Shown here: piece after piece, positions 47,250 to 60,068 of the stretch
Layout: every line of letters begins with the position of its first letter
Numbering within the stretch: position 1 is the first letter of the stretch
From: Saposhnikovia divaricata
Lineage: Eukaryota > Streptophyta > Magnoliopsida > Apiales > Apiaceae
DNA length: 64,000 bases
NCBI GenBank assembly: GCA_036435485.1
Contig: CM071596.1
Span: 15,900,001 to 15,964,000 of the forward strand
Direction of reading: 5' to 3'
Notes under the pieces: generated by a model
The model's input: only the letters and a program-made list of their open reading frames with translations
Told to the model about the DNA's origin: nothing
The model's database searches: none
Program-made: the position numbers and the translations under genes

Positions 47250-48536
47250 CGTTAGTCACAGAGGCATGCCTGAATACATCTAATAACAAGCCTAAGTATG
47301 TGTAATGCTATGCATTACCTACATGACCTCTTAATTGAGGGAACCTCTAGTTGTAGAGTTTCTATTTGTTCTGTACTTGTAATAGGCATCAAATCCTAGT
47401 TATGTAACTGTACTTATAAAGTCAAGAATAATGCTTGAAAGAAGTTCCAAGGTTCATGCCTCAAGCAAGGAGATAAAGACTGCCAAATAATCACAGTTGA
47501 GATTTGAAGAAATGAAGAATTTGCCTAAGTACCAATTCGAGAAGTACATTTGTCTATTCGAGAAGTCTAGCATTCGAGAAGTCAGAGATTCGATATCTCA
47601 GAAGACCCTATTCGATATCTCTGAATACACTGTTCGATATCTCATTCGATATCTCAGAGATTCGATATGTCTATTACTCTATTCGAGAACTCATGGAGTC
47701 AACAAGTCAAAGCATTATTCGAGTTCTCTAAGAGTCAACAAGTCAATGCTCTATTCGATCTCAAGGACTAAAGAAGCTATTCGACATCTCAGGGATTCGA
47801 TATGTCAAAATGCTCTATTCGATATCTCAAGGAATCCCAGAGAAAAGAGCTATTCGAGAAGTGATTCGATATGTCAATATAACACTATTCGAGAACTCAG
47901 AGTTATCGATTAAGTCAATTCGAGTTCTCGAATCAATCACTTAGCCACTTCTCGAATACATTCATGGAGACAAAATACTGAAGAATTGTACAAGTCAGAA
48001 ACCTGCAACAAGCCAAGATGCTTTATTTGACTATGTACTATAAAGCACATTGGAAAGCCTACAAAGAAGCTTGGAGAGATAAGACAAAGGGACAAGAAGC
48101 TAAAGAAGTGGATCTGAACAGGCTTTGTAAAGTCAAATCTGTAGCCGTTTGGACTCTTACTCAAATGAGTTAGACATACTGGAAAGTAGTTTGTTTTACC
48201 TACCTTATTTATAGTAAGTAGCTGTATCCATGTCTATAAGGATACAACCTCACTCCCTTAGCAGATAAGTTTTTCAAGATGCATCACAAGAAATATCTCT
48301 CTAAGAAAAACGAAGCTGAGAATACTATCATTTGTATTCACAGATTGTAGCAAAATCTTTATCTAATAAAATATTAGATTAAAGTGATATTGTGTTGTGT
48401 TTGTCTTTGTTATATGTACTTGCGTATCTCACACACACTCAACACATATCTTGTTGCAAAGATTCAAGAACAAAGAAAAGTTCAAGAATCCATTCACCCC
48501 CCCTCTGTATTCTTTTACTGTATTCAATACTCAACA
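47250..48536 (+). repeat. Element D 5' LTR
   Basis: 1287 bp. The first base is C where the 3' LTR has T (TGTTAGTCAC). It ends ATACTCAACA. The stretch 47530-47960 is an array of ATTCGAGAAGTC, ATTCGATATCTC and ATTCGAGAACTC units. The open frame 47497-47913 merely translates this array (repeated IREV, FDISE, YLRDSI). Confidence 0.9.
47530..47960 (+). repeat. array of TTCGAGAA / TTCGATATC palindromic units
   Basis: More than fifteen short units spaced about 15-40 bp apart. Each has the core TTCGA followed by GAA (a palindrome with TTC-nn-GAA geometry) or by TATC. The 3' LTR keeps the first part of the same array (60350-60517). TTCnnGAA is the geometry of heat-shock-factor half-sites, but three-part sites are not evident. 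Confidence 0.8.
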
Positions 48537-48538
48537 AG

Positions 48539-48550
48539 TGGTATCAGAGC
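48539..48550 (+). other. Element D primer-binding site
   Basis: TGGTATCAGAGC, two bases after the LTR, complementary to initiator methionine tRNA. Confidence 0.92.
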
Positions 48551-48579
48551 AGGCTGTTTAATCTAAACAGAAAACGATC

Positions 48580-51064
48580 ATGAGTTCGAATACACCAAAG
48601 ACTACAGGTACGGTGAAGGTCCCTAAGTTCGACAAAGAGAATTACAACCTCTGGAAAATAAAAATGTTGTTGTTCATCAAAGCTGCCAATCCTCTCTACC
48701 CTGACATCCTCAAGAATGGTCCATTTGTACCGCAACAAGAAATTGCTGAATCTACAATGGGCACAATAGTCATTCCTAGATCATTTGTTGCAAAAGAGCC
48801 ATCCAAATGGACGGACTCAGAGAAGGAAAAGGTTGCCCTAGACAGTCATCTCATGTTGCTGATCATAGACTCCATGGATATGTCGATGTTTGCCAATATA
48901 GCATCATGCACATCATCCAAGGACATGTGGAACCACATCGAGGTGTTATGTGAAGGGACAGAGGAGGTAAGAGAGAATAGGAAACAGATACTGGTCACAC
49001 AGTATGAGGCTTTCATGGCACAGTCCAAGGAAAGTATTACTGATATGTTTAAGAGATTTCACAAGCTGGTGACTGAGCTTCAAATGAATGGGAAGGTTTA
49101 CAGCACTAAGGAATTAGACATGAAGTTTCTTCTATCTGCACCTAACCACCTAGAGTAAAGGGTCATATCTCTAAGAGAAAGAGATTTGAACAGTCACATA
49201 TGATGTGCTCTATAGGGTTTTAAAGACTCATGAGCTTGAGTTGCTTCAGAAGAGGGCTATCCAAGCCAACCAAGGCAGAATGATAAACACATCCTGTGCC
49301 TTGATTGTCAACAAATCCGTTCAAGACCTGGAAGCATCTACAAGTCAACTGAGAATAGAAGAGATAGTAGATGATGAAGAAACTGAAGAAGAAGTGACTG
49401 AACCTGTTGTTGAAAAGGAAGAAGATGAGTTCTATACTCTTGAAGAGTTGGATGCCATGGAAAACACTTCATATGCTTTTATGGCTAGAAAATTCCCAAA
49501 CATCAGATTTAAGAGGAATCAGCCCTTCAAGTCTAGATCTCAAAATCATTCATTCAACAAGAGCAAGGCACCTATGAAAGCAAACAAGAACAAATTCAAA
49601 ACCAGCTATGTGGATAGGTCATCTGTGAGATGTTATAGATGCAATGACCTAGGGCATTTTGCCAGTGAATGCAAGAAGCCTAAAAAGAAGGATAAGGAGT
49701 TTCTTGAGCTTGAAGCTAAGTATGAGGCTCTGCTAAAGAAGCATACACCAGGTAAGGCCTACATAGCTGAAGGGAAGTGTTGGGATGATTCTGATAGTGA
49801 TGGAGAAGAACAAGAATTCTGCAACTATGCCTTGATGGCCAACTCCAAGGAAGAACCATCTGAATCAGACTCTCAGGTACCATCCCTCACTACTATAGAC
49901 ATGCCTGTTTCTCAATACAAATCTATGGTTGAACAACTATCTGTTGAGATGTTTAATATTCATACTAGTATGACTGCTGCTAATGAAGAAATTGCTAAAC
50001 TGTGTACTAAGAATGAACTGTTGAACAAAAGAAATGAGGAACTAGAACTAACTGTTATGCAAATAGAAAACCTTAAACAAGAAATAGAATATCTAAAGAA
50101 TAAGGTTCTATGTGCTAGTCAAGTTGAGAAAGCTCTTAGGGATGAACTAACTGAAAATGAATTTAAATTGAAAACATTTCTATTGCAGTCCTACCATGAG
50201 AAAAATCTAGCTAGACCTAAGGCTGCTATTGGACTTGATTATGACACTCTCAAATAGAGGAAAGGCTATGCAGTCATTGAAGATGACATTGTTGTTCAAG
50301 AGGAAGTGCCTCAGGTTTTGAAAAAGGTTGAGACCCCAATATTTAAAACACCAACACTTGAGATTGATGAGGATGCCTTACTCATTAAGTAAATGTTGGA
50401 AGATGAAGATAAGGCACAGTCAAATGAACAACAAGCATCCTCTAAGAGTGAGAATGTCAAAACCAAAGCCAAGGAGTCAGTAGGAGGTAGACCTAGACTT
50501 GAGAAATTTGTGAAGTTTGTTTCAGCTGGGAATAATGAGTTTGAGAAGAAAGTGGCTAAAAAGACACAAAACAGGAATGGCAAATTAAGGATTAACAAGG
50601 ACAACAATTATGCTTATGTGCCAAATGCCCCTAGGAAAGTTTGTCAAAATTGTTTTAGCACTAATCATTTAACTCATGCATGCAAGAAACCATCTGGTAG
50701 TGTTGCTAAACCATTCTATGATTGCTCTGTGCCTTTAAGACATAGAGAATCTCCTTTCTGTGATATATTTGATTGTATGCCATGTAACATGAATGTAATG
50801 ACTAGTTGCTTTAATTTGAGAAGACAATTCATGGAAGGTTGCATCAGTCACAATATTCACACACACTACACAAGAACAAAGTCTTCAAGTCCTCCTGAAG
50901 TTAGGAAGGTGCCTCTGTCACCTAAGTCTAAGAACCCTGATTCTAAGACTTCTAACAGTGACAAGAAGACTAACATCAAGAAAATTGATAAGCATGTTGT
51001 TTATGATAAAACTGTTGCTAAGCCACATGGACCCAAACTTGTTTGGGTACCAAAGGAGAAGTAA
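48580..51064 (+). pseudogene. Element D gag
   Basis: Starts MSSNTPKTTGTVKVPKFDKE, with the usual YNLWKIKM motif near residue 24. Readable capsid continues to a TAA at 49156-49158. An indel of about two bases near 49190 then shifts the frame, and gag resumes at VLYRVLKTHELELLQK. The zinc knuckle CYRCNDLGHFASEC is at about 49632-49673. An acidic stretch and a long coiled coil (EEIAKLCTKNELLNKRNEEL, EIEYLKNKV) follow. Further stops lie at 50255 (TAG) and 50390 (TAA). A second Cys/His cluster (CQNCFSTNHLTHAC) precedes the basic C-terminal tail ending GPKLVWVPKEK. The stops stand at positions normally occupied by glutamine, so they are point mutations. Confidence 0.88.
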
Positions 51065-54000
51065 TACATTTGTGTTTGCAGGGCAAAGAAAGTGAAAGAA
51101 AGGTCATTTGGATTTTGGACAGTGGATGCTTAAACCATATGACTGGTGATATGGCCCTGCTATCACAGTATGAGGAGAAGGCTGGCCCAATGGTTTCTTT
51201 TGGAGATGACAGCATTGGCAACACACTGGGATATGGAAAGTTGGAAATTGGAAATGTCATCATTGAAAACGTAGCACTAGTCAAGGGACTCAAGCACAAT
51301 CTACTGAGTGTTGGTCAATATACTGACAGAGGCTTCAAAGTGAATTTTGACACAGATGAATGTTTGATCACCCATAAGAAGACTGGTGACTTTGCTCTAT
51401 CTGGAGTAAGGAAAGGAAGCCTGTTTGTAGCCAATATGAACTCTGTAAACAAGGACAAAATTTGTTGCTTTTACTTAAAAGCATAAAATGAAGATAGTTG
51501 GCTGTGGCATAAGAAGCTATCACACTTGAACTTCAAAGGCATTAATTCTCCAGTCAAAAGGGAGTTAGTGAGAGGCATGCCCACACTTGAATTCTGTCAA
51601 GAAGGAGTGTGTGAGGCTTGTCAAAAGGGAAAAATGAAAAGATCAAGCCACAAGTCAAAGACAGTGACATCAATAACCAAGCCCCTACAACTAATTCATA
51701 TGGACTTGTTTGGGCCTGTCAATATTATGTCACTAGGAAGGAAAAAGTATGCTCTGGTGATGGTTGATGATTTCACAAGGTATACATGGGTAGAATTTCT
51801 AGCATCAAAGGATGAGGCTTCATAAGTAATCATTTAGCATATAAAGAAAATTGACAAGGAAGCAAAGGCCATCAATGTAAGTGTGATTGCATTAAGAAGT
51901 GATAATGGAACAGAGTTCAGAAATGCCATGCTTGAAGCATTCTGCAAAGAGAATGGTATTTCTCAACAATTCTCAGCTCCAAGGACTCCACAACAAAATG
52001 GAGTTGTTGAGAGAAAGAATAGAACTCTGATTGAGGCTGCTAGAACAATGTTACTTGATGCAAAGATGCCTACATGTTTTTGGGCTGAGGCTGTGAGCAC
52101 TGCATGCTATATCCAAAACAGAACCCTCATCAACAAAAACACTGGAAAGACACCTTACAACTTGATGACTGGAAAGAAGCCCACTCTAAAGTATGTTCAT
52201 ACTTTTGGAAGCAAATGCTTTGTGTTAAAAGACAACTCAGAATATGTTGGAAAGTTTGATGCAAAAGCATTTGAAGGAATTTTTCTTGGCTACTCTATGG
52301 AAAGAATTGCATACAAAGTTTATGTCATCACTCAAAAGAAAGTTATGGAAAGCACAGATGTGACATTTGATGACAGCAAACTACCTGGATTAGAAGAAGC
52401 CAATGATGAAGATAAAGATCCTCTGAAGTTTGACAATCTAGATGATTCTGATGAGGAGATTGAAACTGAATTTTAGCCCACAATCCAACAAACTCAAGTG
52501 AATGAAGAACCTGTGTCAACCAACAATGAAGAAACAAGCATCCAAGACACACCTGTGATTAGTGGCAACTTCACAGGGGGAGGAAATGTAAATGATCATG
52601 ATCTGGATGATGAAGCAATATCAAGGCTGAGAAATCAATTTGAACATACAAGGAAATGGGATAGATCACATACTGCAGATCAGATAATTGGAGATCCAAA
52701 TACAGGAGTGAGGACAAAGAGAGCAACTCTAAATGAATGTCTCTATGGTTGCTTTCTATCCCAAGTTGAGCCTGAGAAACTTGATGATGCATTGTTGGAT
52801 CCTGATTGGATAATTGCTATGCAAGAGGAGCTAAACCAATTTGAAAGAAGCAAAGTATGGGAACTTGTGCCTGCACCAAAGGATAGAACCATTGTGGGAA
52901 CAAAATGGGTTCTAAGGAATAAGATGGATGAAAATGGTGTAGTCATAAGAAACAAAGCAAGGTTGGTTGCAAAAGGATACTCTCAACAGGAAGGCATTGA
53001 CTATGATGAAACTTTTGCCCCTGTTGCTAGACTAGAGGCCATCAGAATTTTCTTGACATTTGCTACACATTCTAATTTCAAGGTTTATCAATTGGATGTC
53101 AAGAGTGCATTTCTGAATGGGGAGTTGGAAGAAGAAGTATATGTGCAACAGCCACATGGCTTTGAGGATCCACAATTCCCTCACTTTGTCTACAGATTGC
53201 TTAAAGCATTGTATGGACTTCAGCAAGCTCCTAGGGCATGGTATGACACATTATCACAATTTCTATTGGAGAATCAATTCACTAGTGGCACACTGGACAA
53301 GACACTGTTTTACAAGAAACATGGTGATGATATTATCTTAGTTCAAATCTATGTGGATGATATCATATTTGGCTCTACAAATGAGAAGCTGTGTGAGAAA
53401 TTCTCTAAGCTCATGCAGAGCAGATATGAGATGAGTATGATGGGAGAATTAACATTCTTTCTTGGGCTGCAAGTGAGTCAAAGGAAGGATGGCATTTTTA
53501 TAAGTCAAACCAAATACATCAAGGATCTATTGAAGAAATTTGACTTAGAAGAATGCTCACCTGCAAAGACACCCATGGCCACTGCCACCAAGTTAGATGA
53601 AGATGGTAAGGGCAAGAAGGTAGATATCTCAATCTACAGAGGCATGGTTGGTTCTCTACTCTACCTCACTGCTAGTAGGCCAGACATCATGTTTGCAACA
53701 TGCTTGTGTGCAAGGTTTCAATCAAATCCAAAGGAATCACATATGATAGCAATAAAGAGGATTTTCAGATATCTGAAGGGCACACCAAACTTGGGGTTAT
53801 GGTATCCTAAGGACACAGGGTTCAATCTGGTTGGTTATTCTGATGCTGATTATGCTGGATGCAAAGTGGATAGGAAAAGCACCTCAGGTAGCTGCCAGTT
53901 TCTTGGACAAAGGTTAGTCTCTTGGTACAGCAAGAAACAACAATCTGTGTCAACTTCCACAGCTGAAGCTGAGTACATAGCTACTGGAAGTTGCTGTGCT

Positions 54001-54303
54001 CAAGTGCTTTGGATCAGAAACCAACTTACAAATTATGGACTTGTGTTGGAAAGAATTCCAATCATGTGTGACAACACAAGTGTAATCTCTATAGTCTCCA
54101 ATCCTGTCAATCATTCTAGGACAAAGCACATTGACATCAGATATCACTTCATAAGGGAGCATGCAACTAATGGAACCATTGAGTTACATTATGTTCCCAC
54201 AGAGAAACAACTAGCTGACATATTCACTAAGCCATTAGATGAAGCCACCTTCACAAGGTTGGTTAGTGAGATTGGAATGCTGAATTCTTCAAATTCTGGC
54301 TAA
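51043..54303 (+). pseudogene. Element D pol (protease, integrase, RT, RNase H)
   Basis: One frame throughout, offset from gag, with stops at 51484 (TAA), 51823 (TAA), 51835 (TAG) and 52474 (TAG). Protease: WILDSGCLNHMTGD. Integrase: zinc finger (HKKLSHLNFKGI, CEACQKGK), then HMDLFGPV, RSDNGTEFRN and NGVVERKNRTL for the D-D-E triad. RT: KARLVAKGYSQQEGIDYDET, LDVKSAFLNGELEEEVYV, YGLQQAPRAWY, catalytic YVDDIIFGS. RNase H: YSDADYAGCKVDRKSTSG, TAEAEYIA, and the terminal LADIFTKPLDEATF. The RT-RNase H part (52498-54303) is open for 601 codons, so damage is limited to a few point stops. Confidence 0.93.
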
Positions 54304-55156
54304 GTGAATATATCAACTAGATTGTTGCAGCAGTAAATACTTACTTTATCAAATGCTCAATATTTTTGAAGTAAGTATTGGCTGGAGTATGATTTATAAA
54401 TATTCCACAATGCTGCATATGTTGAAAATCATACATCTTTAGCTTGAAATTTCTGTGAAATTTTGAGAGAATCACTATTTAATTTGGTAGAATATTCTTC
54501 AGTGAATATTTCTGGTAAATTTTAAAAGATAGTGAAAATTGAATTTTATGAGTGAAAAGTATAATTCGATAAGTCCGACTTCTCGAATGGTTCATTGTTT
54601 TGTCATGACTCGAGTTCTCGAATAGGCCCATCTAGAACCCTCTTGAGTTCTCGAATAGTGTCTTTTGGAGAAATCGATTAGCACACTCTGAGTTCTCGAA
54701 TATAGTATTTTAGTTCTCTAATGATGGAGTTCTCGAATACTGTATTTGAGTTATCGAATCATTTGAAAAGGCTGATTTCTCGCTGACACTTAATCGCTTT
54801 TTGGATTTATATTCAAAATTTCATTTCGCTCATAAAAACATATTTTATTTAGCTTAGAATTATTTTCTGAGTTAAATAACTGCCAGCTGTGAGTTTCAAA
54901 CTGCTTGAGATATCGAATAAGCCTTTCTTGACTTATCGAATAGTTGTTTTATACTTCTCGAATGACTGACTTGTCGATACAAAACTTATATCTAATCGAC
55001 AACTCAAGTCACTCACATATATACATTTCCACAACTGTTCAAATCATTTCATTCGATTTCTCAGGCAGCTAAAGTTCCAAAACCTCTGTAAACCCTAACG
55101 TCAAAAGCTAAATTTTTTCTTCAACCTTCATTCTCTTCTCATCTCTCTGTGTAACA
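54304..55156 (+). other. Element D spacer between pol and the third frame
   Basis: Non-coding. From about 54560 to 55000 it carries a second array of the palindrome-type units seen in the LTR, mostly in the opposite orientation: GAGTTCTCGAATA, CTTCTCGAATG and TTATCGAAT. The mRNA start for the third frame could lie here, but no TATA or splice signal is convincing. Confidence 0.65.
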
Positions 55157-58100
55157 ATGGAAAATACCCAACTCACAATTCCTACCCACACCAATTTCAT
55201 AGCAATAACCAATGATGTTGAAGCACCCAATGCAAACTTTAAGTGCTTTGTTCGATGGATGGCTGAATCATACATCAAGGATGCACTCTCAGCCAATCCA
55301 ACCCTGTATCTAGACTTACTAGAACAGTTTTGGAGAACTGCTACTGTGGAGGTCGTGGCCCTAGAGAATGCAATAACTTCATACGTAATCTATTGCAAGA
55401 TTCAGGACTAGGAAATCACCATCACTACTGAAGACATGAATCAAGCACTGAGGTTACAACAAGGAGTGTATGATAGTCAAGCAACTGATCAGGAATTGGA
55501 AGACTTCTTTGATTTTATCAACTATTCAGATAGAATCAAGCTTGGAAATTTGAATAGGAAGTACTTGAGGAAAGAATGGAGCTATGTTTTTGCCACTCTT
55601 TTTCAAGTCTTCACAGCAAGGAAGTCCAGCTTTGATCAAATCAGCACACCTGTTCAACAAATAGGATATGCTCTAGCATATGAGAGAAAGATTGATGTTG
55701 GTTTGATCATAATGCAAGAATTGTATGGGAGACTTGGTAAGAACTCAGCCAAGAGAGGTAATGAAATTTTCTTCCCTCGCTTTATTCAATCTGTACTTAA
55801 TTTCATAGATGCTAAATTGATTGAATTGCCTGGGTTAGACAAAAATAGAATAGGCTATCCGAAATCCATGACCAAACTCATTTTTGGTAGCTTGGAGACT
55901 AGGAATGATGTGGATGTAAGGCTCAAAATAACTCCCCTTATGGAGAGTTTATTTAGGACTTACCCCCACAACATGCCAATATGTGCCTCAAAATCTGAGT
56001 TAGCTAGGCCAAAGCAAGTAGAGCAAAATGCTAACCCAGGGCCTGCTAACCAATCCTCTCAGCCAAACACTTTACCAAACACAGAGCCAACTGCATCATC
56101 CTCTCAAAAGGGTGATGTTAGTAAAAAGAAGAGAAAACAGGTTGCTTCTGAACCTCTAAAAATCTTAACTGAAGCAGCCTTGGCTGTAGAATTAGGCATA
56201 GCAAGTGAGGAAACTGAGTCACCTATCATTAGCCTAAAGAAGAAGAAATCTAAAACCACCTCTTCAGTCACCCAAATGGCTGAAGTTGTAAAATCAGGGG
56301 CACACAGCTCACTAGATGTATCCTCTCAACAGGGTGCATCTATAGAATCAAGCATCCTCCCCAATGCACCTATTTGTACAGAGTCAGCACATGGGAGTGA
56401 TAAGGTTGGCACAACACTGAGTGGAGAGCACATCACAATTGAAACTCCCTCTATCTCTCAGGGGGAGTTGCCAAAATCTAATCTACAACACACTTCTCTT
56501 CCAGAATCTATCACTCATATTTCTTTGGAGCCTGCAACTCAAGCAATTGAGGAGCAAGGCATTGATCATCAAGAATTCTTTTCTCTTGATGAGCCAATGG
56601 ATTCAAGTGACTTGGTGCATGACACCTTGCTCACCACCCAGGTACCACATTTAGATGGTCAGGGAATGCATGCTGGGGCATCTCCTAATGACACCATCAC
56701 AAACACAGAGGATTCACTAGTTTTAACTAGAGACTCTGTGCCTGTGTCAACTACTGTTGTAACTCATCCGACTCCTGTGGAGACAACAGTAGCAGAGTCT
56801 TTCCATCCGGTTACAGAAGTTGCATCTGTAACTGAGGAGTCTAGCTTGCCTAGCTCTAGCTCTCACTTTCTGTCCCAATGGCTGAAGCCTGTGCAACATG
56901 ACAGTGCTTCAGGATCAGGGTCTGTTCCACCACAAATGTCCATTGAAGCTCTCCAAAGCTATGTTGTGGATCAGATTCCTGAGTTTGTAAAAATAGCCCA
57001 GAACCTTGTCACCTCCAACATCTCAAATCCAGATTATGAAGCTATCCTACTATGCCATAGGGATGATGTGGAGATGCAGAAGGCCAAGATTATTGATGAT
57101 GCTGAGGGAGATGGCAATGTAGATGCCTGGATGCAAGGAAAGTATGATGTAACTCTCAGTGAAGCACTTCAATATCTTAGAGAGGAATACATCACTTCAC
57201 TAGGTTCAAATGCAAAATCCCTGTCCCCTAGTGAAGTGTATGAAGCTGTCAATGATTCCAACAAGGGTTTCCTCAAGGCTGTACACTACCTTGGCAAGGG
57301 AGTCAAAACTGAAGTCAACAAGGTGTGTGACAAGACAGCCACTTCAGTAGAAGAAGTAAAGAGGGCCTTTGATGCCAAATTTCCTCAACTAGACAGTGTG
57401 GTCAAAGATCTCAGACACTGCAACACCACCTGCACCAAGATGGATAATGGTCTAGCTCTACTTAAAGATACAGTCACAGGTCTAGGAAGCAAATTTCAAA
57501 TTCTATCTGACCAGACTACAGAGGCCAATGCTATGTTGAGGACCATGTTCAAAAACCAATATGGAGACAAGCTAGTCACTGAAGTCCCTGTGAATGAACT
57601 GTCAAAGTATGAGTTCAAGAGACTACAAGATCAATCCCTAAATGGTTTCAAGGCCAAAGAGCTATTCACCAAGGTTGATACTCTTGAAAGGGAGGTGGTG
57701 TCTCTCAAAGAATCCAATGCCCATCTGGCAGGCAAGGTTACAAATCTAACTGAGCAATTGAACACTCAAGCCACTACCACAGCTGATGTTCTTCTGCATC
57801 AACAATCTATGCTGTCTGCCATGATGAAGCACATGGGTATCCCTCTATCTGAAGACTCTTCAACTCCAAAGGCCCTTACTACAGCCTCTGTGCCTGACAA
57901 CAAGCTTAAGGGGGAGAAGAGGATAACAAGGAATAAACCTAAGGGGTCTAAGAGGGAGCCTCAGACTAAGGGGGAGAAATCTCAATCTCAATCTAAAGGC
58001 ATCAAGATTAATGAGGGTGGTCATCAACAAATTTCAAATCCTACATCTCATGTCTCAGGCAAGGGCAAACTCAAGGTTGATGAACCTCCATCTTCTCTAC

Positions 58101-59909
58101 CAGTGGTCACTCTACCACCTGTGCACATCATTACACCTAGTGGCCAAAAACAAACTGTCACTACTACAGTAATGGCAGGTTCCATGCCAAGCAATCCAGT
58201 CCGAGTACCCAGACTTGAAGATGAGCCAGTGGAAGCTAAGGTGATTACAGAGGCCAAGCTGATAAAAGTAGCAAATTCATAGATTTATCATGATGCTGCA
58301 TTCTTGAAGTTTCTGCAAACCTCAAAAGCAAGGGTTGGAGGGGATACCTTATTTTACAGAAGAAGCGTCAGAGATCAAATCAAATATCTAACAGTTATTC
58401 CAAGAAAGCTAAATCAAATCTATCTCAAGGAAATCATGATGGTGACCAATGGCAAGATATGGCATCTATCATTTGAAACCTTGAAAACCTTAAAATACTC
58501 TGAGATTGATGCTATCTTGGAACTAATTGAGCAGAAAGGGGAGAACAACCAAAGACTGTACAATAAACTAAAAGATGGTCAACTAACTAGATTGCCTGAA
58601 GTATGCACCAAACCAAGAACCATCTTTTATCAGTCTGGTACCAGAATTCAAGATGTTAAACAACTGGTTATCCCCCATGATAAAGAAAGATTGAAACAGA
58701 AGTGCTGAAGAGTTGGAAGCACTTCACATCTTAAGAACATTCATAGCTACTGGTTCAATTCTGGAAATAGCTCAACCTAGGAGGAATAAGGATGAGAAGG
58801 ATGACGATAAGAGTGATGGAAGTAGAAGTCATCACAGGAGTGATAAGGGGGATGAGGATAAGAAGAAGAAGAAGAAAGACAGCAAGGATAAGAAGGATGA
58901 TGACCAAGGTAAAGTCTCTGAGAGGAAGAATGGAAGACAGCAAGCCTTAGGCATTGCTGACAGTAACCTCACCACATCACAAGACTCTAAGTCTAGGGTG
59001 AATACTGTTAGTAGTGACCTACCAAAATCTACATCTATGGCTTCTGCAACTATCTTGCCACCTCAAGAAGAGAAGAAGATTCAAGTCAAGAAACCATCTG
59101 TATATTTCAAAAAGCAAACTGCTAATAGAATACTACAATGGTCCACAAACAAAGGTCACATGCTACTGTCAGGCAACCATGTTAAAAGGATCAAATTCAA
59201 ACAAGCTGCAAGGAAACCAAAGCTATCCAAATCAAGGACTCTGACAATCTATCCAGGCTTAAAACTCCAACCACTAGATGAATACTTTGATGAAGACCAA
59301 CTGCAATTCTTACAAGCTCAAAGAATCTACCATGTTGCCATTGTTGACAACTGCCTTGAGATCAAATATACTGATGGAAGGGAGGAGAAATTCAAACAAG
59401 GAGGATGTCAACACTGGGGCAAGCTACATGACATAGAAAGAATCATTGCATTGTTGAGCTCAGAAGATAAAGTGGAAAGAGTATGGAAGCTGGAGCTAAT
59501 TGATTTTGTGAAGATGAAGAGAGATCATGAGGAGAGAATCAGAAAAGAGTGTCTTGAGAAATGGCTAGCAAGGGAGAAAGAAATTGAGAGATTGGAGATT
59601 GAAGCAGAAAAGCTAAGGGCAAAGGGATTGTGTAGAGTTCAGTTTAACCCCTATGTGGTGAAGTATAGGAGGAGAAATGGGGATCAGATCCACATCAGAA
59701 TGAATCTACTCAACCACTATCCTACAAACATTCTGAAACCAGTACTTGAAGATTTAAAAGACTCAATTTTGCTTGAAGAATTGGATGCTATGGCAGAAAT
59801 AATAAAAGCTATGGATGAGAATACAAGGAAGGAGAAAGAAAGAAGACAGAAAGCATATGATGATTTGCAAGCCAAAGCTATGGAAAGGGAAACAAATGAC
59901 AATGGCTAG
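55157..59909 (+). pseudogene. Element D third reading frame, about 1580 codons, function unknown
   Basis: Begins MENTQLTIPTHTNF. The same frame continues past TAGs at 55409-55411 and 58280-58282. A one-base indel near 58702 then moves it by one, and it runs on to 59909. Parts: (i) residues about 35-290, a folded domain (LLEQFWRTATVE, GNLNRKYLRKEWSYVFATLF, FPRFIQSVLNFI) that resembles extra proteins of other plant Copia elements; (ii) a long Ser/Thr/Pro-rich stretch; (iii) helical and coiled-coil segments around 57300-57770; (iv) basic tails and a lysine run (KKKKKKDSKDKKDDD); (v) a C-terminal domain (YFDEDQLQFLQAQRIYHVAI) ending in charged helices. No signal peptide or clear membrane span is seen, so an envelope role is not supported. 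The breaks look recent. Much longer than the env-like ORF of SIRE elements as I remember it. Confidence 0.75.
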
Positions 59910-60055
59910 TACTTCATCATAGGCTGTAAGATTACTCACCCTGTAGTCCTATCCACATTGCTAATCAAAATTCATACATGTACTGTCAAGTTTTATCTTT
60001 ATGTATGTTAGGCTTGTTATCAGACATGAAATTGTGACTAAGGGTCTTACTCACA
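59910..60055 (+). other. Element D 3' untranslated segment
   Basis: Short non-coding stretch between the third frame and the polypurine tract; nothing else seen. Confidence 0.5.
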
Positions 60056-60068
60056 ATTTGGGGGAGAT
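60056..60068 (+). other. Element D polypurine tract
   Basis: ATTTGGGGGAGAT lies directly before TGTTAGTCAC, the start of the 3' LTR. Confidence 0.85.

Noticed and set aside
47497..47913. 138-codon frame in the LTR of D, partly repeated at 60316-60525
   Set aside because: The protein repeats mirror the TTCGAGAA array; no start context, and located in an LTR.
47530..47960. Regular short repeats considered as a CRISPR-like array
   Set aside because: Unit length and spacing vary, the units are inside an LTR, there are no cas genes, and the genome is a plant nuclear one.
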